This document shows positions 11,473-23,040 of a stretch of 64,000 bases of DNA, piece after piece. The notes beneath the pieces are model-generated. The model saw only the letters and a program-made list of their open reading frames with translations. It was not told where the DNA came from and searched no databases. The translations under genes were made by a program, and so were the position numbers. Positions within the stretch are counted from its first letter, which is position 1; each line of letters opens with the position of its first letter. This DNA comes from Adineta vaga. Taxonomy: Eukaryota; Rotifera. Where the stretch lies: NCBI GenBank assembly GCA_021613535.1, contig CP075496.1, positions 7,998,001 through 8,062,000 of the forward strand. Reading direction: 5' to 3'.

Positions 11473-12944
11473 TCTTCTCTTGGATACAGTGTATTCATAT
11501 ATATATATATAAATCAACATATAGATAAAAAGAAATCTTCATTTGTTTGTATAGATTTATTTAATAAAGAAAAAAATGTACAAACGGATCAAACATTTCA
11601 ATGTTAATTGTTCTCTTGAGAGATGAAGAATGAAATCATAGATATCATGCTGAGTATGTTATGTGAAGAAATAACTCAGTTCACTTAATGATTCTTTCTT
11701 TCATTCAAAGAATTTCACAGAATGAAATCAAGTAGAAACATTTAACTGACTCTATCACACATATTATCGTTAATCAACGATAAAAAATTAACATTTCTTC
11801 GATATAAAAATTTATCGCCTAGATGGAATCAATTCCTAGGAAAAAGTTCGGTTGAGTCAGTTTTTAAGAATGATATTTGACTATAACGAATTTGACTAAT
11901 ACTTGAGAATAAAACTAATACCAGTATAGAGAAGCTATTACCATAGCAGTGAGGGTCAATAATTGATGAAACTGTTGCATCCTCGAAATTAAATGAGAAG
12001 AGTTTCCAAAGTGAACGTCAATAGAATTTACTGCTACTCTTATTTGAGCTATAAATATGAAGAATATTTTGTAAATCAGATTCATCTAAAATATTCTGAT
12101 ACAAGAACAGGATAGTATTCCTATCAATACCAGTGTCTTTTTATTTCCTAAGCTTCTTGCATACTAACACTTTTCAATTAATGCCAAACATAGAATAAAA
12201 ATGCGTAATTTTACGACTATGAGCGTTTTTTTGTTCGAAATGGATACTTCCTCAGAATGATATGTAAATGTTTCTTTTCTGACTGCTATTAATCACAAAA
12301 ATACGCTTGATAATAATGATTCTTGTTCAATTTTTATTCTCATATTCTCTAGTGTACAGGTCGGAAAAGAGAATTTTTGTGCAGTGAAAACTCAGATATT
12401 TTGTTGAATTTTCACATTAAAATTTATGTACTGCCTGTCATCGAACTTAAGTAAATTATCTTGTCCTTGTGAAACTTTTTACAAATACTTCCTTCTGATT
12501 GTAGTGCCAATCATTGGCGAATACACTACGGGTGGCGACATCTTGATTTTTAGAACACAAGTAAAATAACGTGTCGTCTCATAGAATTGTGCATAACTTC
12601 TTAATCCTTCTTTATCAAAGAAAAATAAAATAAGGAATATTCTAAATAAAAGTTTTTCTTTATTCTTTGAAAATTTCAAATTTCAAGTTTGAGTTTCACT
12701 CCATTCATCACAATGTACATTTTCATCTTCACTAGATAACTGACTAAGTTTGTTTCCGACGAAATAAGAAAAAGAACATAGGATAATAATTTTACTATGA
12801 ATGAATAGACGAATATACAAGTAATTCAGCTCGTCCAAAAAGATCACATGAACAATCATTTCGTCTGTTTCTCCATCAGTTTTTATAATTCATTTGGATT
12901 GAATTCTTCGTCGAAGTGAACGATAAAGTTAATAGAAAACAATC
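11473..12944. other. intergenic, 1.47 kb, no gene seen
   Basis: AT-rich spacer between the SH2 gene and the chitinase gene. A short TA microsatellite lies near 11502-11512. No ORF has family resemblance and no RNA gene is visible. Confidence 0.6.
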
Positions 12945-15900
12945 ATGCTAAGACGAATTTCATATGTGTAAGTGCACTAAATGTACATATTTAATTGATT
13001 TTGAAATATTATGCATGTTTTTTCAGCTTAGTACTGTTCCTGTCAATAAGCATATTCATAAATGCTCAAAATGAATCGACGTCAACTGTACCTTTCATGA
13101 TCGCTGAAACTACCACAGAAAAATCGATCGAAACCACAACATTTCAAATATTAGGAAGTAATAAAAACAATAGATACGTTAAAATTTACACAATATTTCG
13201 CACTTTCTAACCTATTCTTAGCGATAACAACAGCTAATGTGGAAGAAACATCTACAATTGATTTACCCTCTGTCACATCTGCAGATACTACAACAAATTT
13301 ACCCTCTGCAACATCTGCAGATGCTACAACAAAATTACCCTCTGTAATATCTGAAGATACTACAACAAATTTACCCTCTACAACATCTGCAGATGCTACA
13401 ACAAAATTACCCTCTGTAACATCTGAAGATACTACAACAAATTTACCCTCTGCAACATCTGCAGATGCTACAACAAAATTACCCTCTGTAACATCTGAAG
13501 ATACTACAACAAATTTACCCTCTGCAACATCTGCAGATGCTACAACAAAATTACCCTCTGTAACATCTGAAGATACTACAACAAATTTACCCTCTGCAAC
13601 ATCTGCAGATGCTACAACAAAATTACCCTCTGTAATATCTGAAGATACTACAACAAATTTACCCTCTACAACATCTGCAGATGCTACAACAAAATTACCC
13701 TCTGTAACATCTGAAGATACTACAACAAATTTACCCTCTGCAACATCTGCAGATGCTACAACAAATTTACCCTCTGTAACATCTGAAGATGCTACAACAA
13801 AATTACCCTTTGTAACATCTGAAGATGCTACAACAAAATTACCCTCTGTAACATCTGAAGATACTACAACAGATTTACCCTCTGCAACATCTGCAGATGC
13901 TACAACAAAATTACCCTCTGTAACATCTGAAGATACTACAACAAATTTACCCTCTACAACATCTGCAGATGCTACAACAAATTTATCATCTGTAATATCT
14001 GCAGATGCTACAACAAATTTATCATCTGTAATATCTGAAGATACTACAACAAATTTACCCTCTGTAACATCTGAAGATACTACAACAGATTTCCTGCAAT
14101 TGGAAACTACAACATCTTTAGGTGGTTCGGAAAAAGATCACATTGAAACATCTACTCCATCTTCTCAAAACACAGAACCTTTTTCACATCTAGATAAACC
14201 GACGTCAACATTTGTTGAACCTTCGGTACCAAAATTTCGTAAGGATAATTATAAGTATAAAAAAAGTTAATTTAAACATTGATTTTTCTATAGCACAAGA
14301 TGATCTGAATATGCCAGCTGATGAGTTTACTCAAAATATCATAGTTAAATTGGCTGAATATATTCAAGCACATACCATTAATAGTTCATTGGGAACATTA
14401 CCTATTCCAATCGATATTATTATTAATGAACTGTCGAATAAACTTGATAAAACTGAATTGAATTTTCATAATAATGATTTAAATGAGGTTCGTGCTGTGA
14501 CAAAAATAATTCTTAAAAACTTATCAATGATTATCAAAACAATTATATCAAGTATTGACATAGTAAATAAATATTCATTTGAGAAAGAATTTAGATTGAA
14601 ATTTTTTATTACCGTCTCTTTTAGGTCGGTGATGAAAATTGTTCTATTAAATTCACATTTTTACAAAATACATACTGTATCAAATTTGAATTTGATATGG
14701 CATCTTTAGGACATGCCATAAATCTTCATTCAACAGAAATAGGTACTAATCCATCTACAAATGTATCTGTTGCTTCATTCAAAGTATTTAATTTACATAC
14801 TGTCGATACACCACCAACACTTTGGCAACAATGGCTGAATCTTCCTTCAGCTGCAGATCAATTACCGTCTTCAACTTCTGATTGTATGTTTTCATTCTTC
14901 AAAAATTATCAAAAACTTTATTTTATATTTATTTCTAACAGCACCTGTTCTCGTTTGTTATTATACAAATTGGGCACAATATCGCAATGGTCCAGGTCGT
15001 TTCTATCCAGAAAATATGGATCCTAAATTATGTACACATATCGTATATTCGTTTGCAAAATTAGAAAACGGTATTATAGCACCATATGAATGGAATGATG
15101 AAAGTACAGCCTGGTCAACGGGTATGTATGCTCGTATGATGAACTTACGAAAAGCGTCACGACCAAAAATTTTACTTGCACTTGGTGGTTGGAATCATGG
15201 TAGTGGAAAATTTTCGGATATGGTTCGTAATGCAACAAAACGAGCAACATTTGTTACAACGACACTTATCTTCTTGGAAAAACATCGATTTGATGGATTA
15301 GATCTTGATTGGGTAAAATCATTTGAAAAGATAGTCTTTCTATTCAATTGTATTTTAGGAATATCCTGGTTCACGTGAAGGTTCAAGGTCAACAGATAAA
15401 GAAGATTTTACAAAATTAGTAACTGAATTAAAGAAAGCTTTTCGTCCATTAGGTCTATTATTAACTGCTGCTGTTGGTGCTGGTAAATCAACAATCGATG
15501 CTGCTTATGATATTCCTAAAATTTGTGAACAGCTTGATCTTATTAATTTAATGTCATATGATTTACATGGGTGAGTTAAATGTAAAAGATTTCTTTGAAA
15601 ACGTTTCTTTCGATATTATTTTAGTGCATGGGAATCACAAACTGGTATCAATTCGCCTTTATATAGTCGAGCTAATGATACACAATTAAATAAACAATTA
15701 ACACAAGATTGGGCAGTTCGATATTGGCTCGATAAAGGTTGTCCAAAATCGAAACTTGTTATGGGTTTAGCAACCTATGGACGAACATTTCGATTAGCAA
15801 ATACAGCTAATAACCAAATTGGTGCACCTGCTGTTGGACCAGGTTAGTTAATTTCTTTGAATTTTTTGGATACAAAATTTCATCCTCTGTAGGTGCGGCT

Positions 15901-18900
15901 GGTTTATATACAGGCGAAGCAGGATTTCTAGCGTATTATGAAATTTGTACACGTATTCAACAACAAGGTTGGAAAAAAGTTTTCGATGAAGTACAAAAAT
16001 CCAATTATGCATACAAAGGACAAGAATGGGTTGGATTTGATGACGCTCATTCGTTCAGTTATAAAGTTTGTTATACTCGATAGATTTTACTAAATTAAAA
16101 TTTGCTTTTTCTAGGTTAAATATGCCAAAGATATGGGTTTAGCTGGTCTCATGTTTTGGGCACCAGATCTCGATGATTTTACGGGTAGTTTATGTAACGA
16201 AGGAAAATATCCTTTAATGAATACGGCTGTTAAACTTCTTCGTGGAGAAATTGAATGGGTGCCATCGACCAATACATCATCACCAGTCGTAACAACAACC
16301 AGTACTGTTGGTCCTACAGATGAACAACAAAAACGTATAGTTTGTTATTATACAAAGTATGTGAAAAAGAATTTTCTTTAGAATGAAAATATTAAATAAA
16401 AAAATTGATATTATTTTTAGTTGGGCACAATATCGTCCTGAAGGAGGCAAATTTGTACCAGAAAATCTTGATGCTTCATTATGTACACATATTATATACG
16501 CATTTGCTGTATTAAAAGATTCTAAACTTGTTCCATTTGAATGGAATGATGAAGATAATGAATGGAGCAAAGGTTTGTTCTATTTCTGGACATCTTTTTC
16601 TTCTCTAAAGTTGAATGTTTGCAGGCATGTATACACGTACACTTGAACTTCGAAAAACTCATGGTGTTAAAGTATTACTTGCTGTCGGTGGATGGAATTT
16701 TGGTTCAGGTGCCTTTTCAGATTTAGTAAAAGATGATAAATTACGCAAAGAATTTGTTCAACAAGCAACAAAATTTATTCGTGATCATGGTTTCGATGGC
16801 TTTGATCTTGATTGGGTAATAATAATCAAAATCATCTATATTAATATTCATATTCATATTACTTTTTTTCTCAATAGGAATATCCAGGTAGTCGAGAAGG
16901 TAGTCGACCAGAAGATAAACAACATTTCACTACTCTTGTCAAAGTATGTTATCGAAATATTTTTAATCGTAAAATAAAATGAATAATTCTTTTTAGGAAT
17001 TGAAAGAAGCTTTTACACCTCATAATTTATTATTAACAGCTGCTGTTGGTGCTGGTGCAGCAACTATTGAGAAAGGTTATGAAATTGAAAAAATTGCTCC
17101 ACATCTTGATTTTATCAATCTAATGACTTACGATTTGCATGGTGGTAGTTGGGAAAATTCAACTGGATTTCATACTGCTCTATATGCACGTCCTGAAGAA
17201 CGAAATAATGAAACAACACTCAATCAGGTTTGAGCGTTTGTCAATGTTTTCCTTTAAAATTTGGATTATTCGTATTTAGAATTGGGCAGTCAATTACTGG
17301 ATTACAGAAGGAATGCCAAAAGAAAAAATTTCAATGGGCTTAGCTTTTTATGGACGAACATTTAAATTAGTTAATAGTTCGGATACAAGTATTGGTGCAC
17401 CAGGTTCTGGTCCAGGTGAAGCAGGAAAATATACACGAGAACCAGGATTTCTTGCTTATTATGAAGTAAGACGAAGAATTTGTTTGATGAAATGGTTTAA
17501 TATTTGTTTTTAGATTTGTGAGAAATTGAAAGATAATGGTTGGATAAGTAAATATGATGATATACAGAAATCTATGTATGCATATGGTGAAGGAGATTGG
17601 GTTGGATATGATAGTATCGACACACTTACAATGCGTGTATGTTTCTTTTTTTGAAAGATAATTGTAAATAATGAGACGAAATTCTTTCTTGTTTTCTTTT
17701 TAAGGCGAATTATATTATTGGAAAAGATCTTGGTGGTGTTATGATCTGGGCACCAGATCTTGATGATTTTTCGGGAAATTTCTGTGGTCGCGGCCGATAT
17801 CCATTACTTAATACTGTTGTGAATATTATTCGAACAAATACAATTGTACCAGTTGTAATACCTACCGACCCTACAACTACAAGTACAACTACAACTGCAA
17901 CTACAACACAATCTACAACTCTTACAAGAATCGACAACGACCACTACTAAAAGACCAGTGTTGACTTCTACACCTAGAATTCCAACACCTACTACTACTA
18001 CTGCTACTCTAACATCAACATCATCACCTATTTCAACTAGCTCACCATCTTCTGTTGGTAAACATATTTTCTGAGAAATTAGTCTTACTCATATCTACAA
18101 TACCGATAGAACACCATCAGGTTTTATCATTCTTTATCTTCTTTTCATTTTTAGTATCACAACCGTCGGTTGTCTGTATGAGCCCTATTACTCCATTTGT
18201 ATTTCGTTCACTCAATGCGAATTTATGTTCACATCTAATTCTTGTTCAAGAAGAACGTTGGTCAACCAGCTCTGACATCTTTGAATCTTCACTTTCAACA
18301 GAAACTCGTATGATTTGTTTCTAATTATCTTTAATATCATTCTCTTTGCGTTCTAGTTGAACACCTGAAAAAAATGAAAACAGTTAATTCTCAATTGAAA
18401 ATTTTCTACTCTATTCTCGGTCAATGGAAACCGAAACATTTAGATTTAATTCGTAATGAACAAGAACGAACAACATTTAATAAGCAAATCCAACAATATT
18501 TAATTGATAATAATCTTGATGGATTTGATATTGATTGGAATCTACGAGCGAATGACATATCTTCTATAAATGATAAAAATCATCTATCCACATGGCTATT
18601 GGTATGTTCGAAGAATATAAATATGTTGTTTTTTTCTAATGAAAACTTTATTTCAAGGAACTACAAACAATCTTTGCATCTAGTGGCCTTTCCTTATCGA
18701 TTGGTGTGAATGGCGATAAAGTTGTACTTGATAACAGTTATGATTTTGATATATTATCAAAGTAAATTACGTACATATTGACTTTTTCCGATCTAATTAT
18801 CGATGATTTTGTTTTTAGTGCAGTTGATTTTATTCGATTTATGGCTTTTGATTGGCCATCGAACAATGTCACTACATTGATCAATCCACTCTATCCTAAA

Positions 18901-21838
18901 CAAATTCAACAAGGCAACGATCAATTCAATAATATTGTAAATATGATTTTTTTTCTCAATCATCCAAATTTTTCTATGGTCTATTCTTATAGAATTGGGC
19001 ACTTGCCTATGTTACAACACTTGGTATTGCACCTGAAAAGATATCACTTGGTTTACCAACCTATGGACGTTTGTTTGAATTAGTAAATGGAACACAAAAT
19101 ACAATTGGAGCACCAATACTTGGTACATCAATGACAGTTGCTTATTCGGATGTAATTATAATAAATTTCAATTTCAATTTTTGATCTATCAATCAATTTT
19201 AGATATGTAAATTATTAGAAAATAGTGATTATATCAAAGTCTATGATGAACAAAGTCGTTCAACGTATGCATTCAATGAAAAACGAAAACAATGGATTAG
19301 TTCAGATGCAATTAATGATGTTGCATTGAAAGTAAATATTCGAAATTGTAATTAAAGAATGGCTTCTGATTTATTTTTCTCTAGGCTCGTTTCGCTAAAC
19401 TTCAAGGATTAGGTGGTGTCACATTATCATCTATAGGAATGGATGATGTTAGTGGTCAATGTGATAATGGTCCTTATCCATTATTACATGCTGTTGCTGA
19501 CGTTTTTAATCTAAAAAAAGAAAAAACAATTGGTAATGAACTTATTGCTTAAAACAAAGCTCTTTTTATAAAATATTTTCTTTGTAGATCACACGAATAT
19601 TCCTCATTCACAGCATCATCAGTCTGGAAAATCAACGAATATTATCTGTTCTGTTAGTTCACAAGTAGAAAAATACTCTGGTTCAACAGTATTTACTCTT
19701 GATAGACTTAATACTCATCTTTGTACACATCTATTGATTGATCATTCAAGTTCATTACTAACTGGTTCAATATCTAAAGGATTGAAAAATACTAACAAGG
19801 ATTTAAAAATTCTTCTGACAATTCATTCAGATGAAGAACTCAACGTTGAACAATGGAAAGATATGCTCACAGATAAAAATGCTGATGGTATTAATATAAA
19901 TATTAATAATCAAACAATATCACCTGAATTTACTCAACAAATAAAAGTAATTCTTGCTTTATATTTCAGAGAAAGGAGATTGAGTTCGTATATAAAAACA
20001 TATGTTATTTTCAGACCATTCGATCAACTTTGTCCAATACATATTTACTAACAATTTCATTCGAAACTCCAACAGATGCTACAGAACAAGTTTCATTTTT
20101 CAATATACTTTCATTACATCCACATGTTGATTATCTTCTTCTACTTCCATTCGATGGAAAATCAATCGCAAATCATACTGAAATTCAACCATGGAATAGT
20201 CTTGCTACATTTATTCAATCAAATTCAAACAAAAATATTCGTGATATCTCTATGGTGAGTGATGGAAACAATCGGCATAGAAATGTATTTTGAATATGCA
20301 TATATATATTTGTAGATCTCAACATTAATGTTCATTGTTGCATCGGGTGTACCAAAAGAGAAATTAATTATGAGTATTCCAACATATGGTTTAACATTTT
20401 TATTAGAAGATGAAAATAAGTATCAACTCGGAGATGAAATTGTAGCACAAGGTTTTCCAGGACGACAAACACGTACAGTTGGAATGCTTGCATCCTATGA
20501 AGTAAAATCAATCAGACCTGAAACAGTTTTTCAAAAAGAAAACGATTTTTGTTTGAAAACATTTAGATTTGTAAACGTATCCAATCGGATGAGTATCAAC
20601 GATTTTTAAGTGATGAAAGTATTACAGTCATAGCACATAAAAAGACAAATTTAATCTTATTTGATGATACTCAACCATTGAAATTAACAGATACAAATAT
20701 TGTTAATGGAACAGTTGAATTAAAAGCTACAGTGATAAAGAACTCTCAATTAGCTGGTGTACTTGTTCATTCGATTGATTTAGATGACTTTACTGGTCTT
20801 TCATGTGGTCGTGGTGCATTTCCAATCACATCTGTTATTTCTCGAGTAATTTCATCATCTACAAGCAGATCGAATGAAAAAACGACTACAACAATGGCGA
20901 CTTCAACCGAAAAAACTGGTCTCTGTTCAAATGTCAAAACTCCCGATCTATTAGTTGATGAAGATGATTGTCATTATTATTATGCATGTATACCAAATCA
21001 CGCTGAACCTGCTGCACATCTTCGATGTCCAGTCAATAAATACTTTTCAGCTCAACAAAAAGCATGTGCAGATGAACGTTCAGTAAGTATCTGACTTATA
21101 TTACTTTCGTTCTCGTTCTTTTTCTTATTCGTATTAATGTGAATGATATTGATGGGTCATTTAAATCTTATCTTCGATTACTTCATATTCTTTTTATTAT
21201 TAAGATAACGTTAACGACCGATTCATAGATTTTTATTCGTTCGTTCGTTCGTTCGTTCGTTCGTTCAGATTATGTATATGTAGTGCACAGTACATATCGT
21301 TCATAGTCAATGAGTAATCAGAATGTAAAGAATGTAATAAATGAATAATGTATTCACTCTTGTTGAAATAATATAAACTCTTTGAGTAGAAATCAAAAGT
21401 CAGACATTTTTATCAGAATGTTATCATAAACGGAAAAAAGAAAAAGAACATGAATTTTTCGAAGTATTCATATCGGTTTTTACTCTCTCTCTCTCTCTCT
21501 GTTTTATCTGGAATTCAATTTTATTCATTTTCTTTTGCTTATTAAAATAGCCTTGCTCTTCTGAATCAAAGTTCAATCCAATTGAAACAACAACAGTAAC
21601 AACAACTTCACAATCAAATACTGGTAAGAATTCTATGATTCTTTTTTATCGAAATATTTTCTTTTTTTTTGTAGAATTCATTTGTCCAAAACGAAATGGA
21701 CTTTTCCCTGATATATCCGATTGTACACGATATTTTATGTGTTCAAATAATCGTCCTATTTCATTTCAATGTCCATTGACAACAAAATTCAATTCACAAT
21801 CCAATCGATGTGATTGGTCGTCGGACTTGTGTCCTTAA
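12945..21838 (+). CDS. secreted multi-module chitinase: Thr-rich repeat, four GH18 modules (two active, two degenerate), two CBM14 domains
   Basis: Thirty-one exons sum to 2,254 residues with the frame kept throughout if the linker at 17883-17928 is an intron. Signal peptide: residues 1 to about 24. Exon 3 (13222-14238) holds a 23-copy 12-residue repeat. A region of about 175 residues without a recognised fold follows (exons 4-5). GH18-1 starts near 14942 and has DGLDLDWE (Glu691, first codon of exon 15359-15570). GH18-2 starts near 16340 and has DGFDLDWE (Glu1087, first codon of exon 16878-16943). GH18-3 (about 18155-19532) has DGFDIDWN, so Asn1503 replaces the acid/base Glu. GH18-4 (about 19588-20860) has DGININI in place of the motif. 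Two six-cysteine peritrophin-A modules follow (20930-21570 split by a 468-bp intron, and 21675-21838). Expected role: binding and hydrolysis of chitin outside the cell. Confidence 0.9.
13263..14090 (+). repeat. coding minisatellite, 23 x 36 bp
   Basis: Twenty-three in-frame tandem copies of a 36-bp unit encode the 12-residue motif LPSxTSxDxTTx. Two variant units (SEDTTTN and SADATTK endings) alternate over most of the array, giving a 72-bp higher-order period. Copies are nearly identical, which points to recent expansion or homogenisation. The product is a Ser/Thr-rich, probably O-glycosylated stalk between the signal peptide and the chitinase modules. Confidence 0.97.
21237..21267. repeat. 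TTCG microsatellite in chitinase intron
   Basis: About seven TTCG repeats, inside the 468-bp intron (21083-21550) that splits the first CBM14 domain. A CT dinucleotide run follows at about 21485-21500 in the same intron. The intron is roughly nine times the usual length here. Confidence 0.85.
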
Positions 21839-22111
21839 ACTATGTATATACTTCATCGTAATGATCCTTTCGACGTGCTCAAATCGCACATATTGCGTGT
21901 TGACCTTCATATCGTTCTACGTTTTTTCTTCCCTCCCCTTCTTTCTACGTTCTCCTACTGATTTTTTCGTATACTTCATTCTCATTTTTTTTACTATGAT
22001 CTTGATTTCACCATTTTTTCTTCTTCTTTTTCTTTTTTTTTCTTCGTTCCTCGTCTTCCAACTTTTTTATTGCTGTCATTTATTATATTGAACTGTATGA
22101 AATAAACGAAC

Positions 22112-22768
22112 ATGATGGTAAGCAGTTGGCCGATATCGAAAGATGATTTATACGGACCACCACCCGCATATTCAATAACGAATAATTATGAAAATCCACC
22201 AACTTATACTCCATCGATCTATGTCGTTCCTTCTCAAAGAATCGATGGTCAAGATAGATCATCGATGCCTTCATCGATTACTTTACCAAATAGATATACA
22301 CGATATTTACTAGGATCAGGACTTATTCATATGGTTATTGGACTAGGAGCCATTGTCTGTGATGTAATTTTAACAATTATGAACGAATCATATTCCTTTA
22401 CTGGTCTATGGACAGGTGCTTTAAGCATTATATTAGGAATTTATCTTATTTTATTTATAAGTCATTCACATAAACATCGAGGTTCATTTCAACGATTGAA
22501 ATTATTTCATATGGTAATGTTTATTGCTTCGGTCATTGCATTAATACTAGCTTCGATTAATCTTGCATCGGATTCATGTTATAAAGTCTTCTTAGGTCCT
22601 GATCGATGTCATGATTCGTCTTATTTAATAAAAATTATACTTGTAATATTTTTCTCCTTTACTTTCGTTCAAATATGTATTACTATTGCAATGACATGTA
22701 TCTATACGAAACAGTCATGTTTAACAGTGACAAGAAATTCTGGTACAACATCGGATATTATTCGTTAA
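22112..22768 (+). CDS. four-span membrane protein with N-terminal PPxY motifs (MS4A/CD20-like topology)
   Basis: A single-exon gene of 218 residues. The cytoplasmic-looking N-terminus carries GPPPAYS and NPPTYT, two PPxY-type motifs of the kind bound by WW domains of Nedd4 ubiquitin ligases. Four hydrophobic segments lie at about residues 67-90, 96-118, 130-152 and 170-195, with a Cys-containing extracellular loop between spans 3 and 4. Topology recalls MS4A/TMEM176-type tetraspans, but I do not recognise a specific family. The second Met (22115) is an alternative start. It lies 273 bp downstream of the chitinase stop on the same strand. Confidence 0.7.
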   Translation: MMVSSWPISKDDLYGPPPAYSITNNYENPPTYTPSIYVVPSQRIDGQDRSSMPSSITLPNRYTRYLLGSGLIHMVIGLGAIVCDVILTIMNESYSFTGLWTGALSIILGIYLILFISHSHKHRGSFQRLKLFHMVMFIASVIALILASINLASDSCYKVFLGPDRCHDSSYLIKIILVIFFSFTFVQICITIAMTCIYTKQSCLTVTRNSGTTSDIIR

Positions 22769-23040
22769 ATAGATTTTTCATTCCTTTTCTTTTTGTTCTT
22801 GTTCTCTCATCGATCATATCATAGTGTCATTTTTTTTTCTTTTTTTCCTTGAGAACAAAAAAAAAAGAAATTATCGAGAGAAATTTTCTCTCCTTGAACA
22901 CGTTGTATGTCATAGAGGTGTAACATGTGACTATTAGAAAAGAAAATCAACAGCGTCGTTTTTTACATTTCTTGTTGCTTAATAGAAAATTATTTTTTAC
23001 CATGCTGAAAAAATCAATTTAAATAAGGGAACGAAATATT

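Noticed and set aside
13263-14090. Regular 36-bp repeats resembling a CRISPR array
   Set aside because: There are no unique spacers; the units are contiguous, in frame and coding within a spliced eukaryotic gene.
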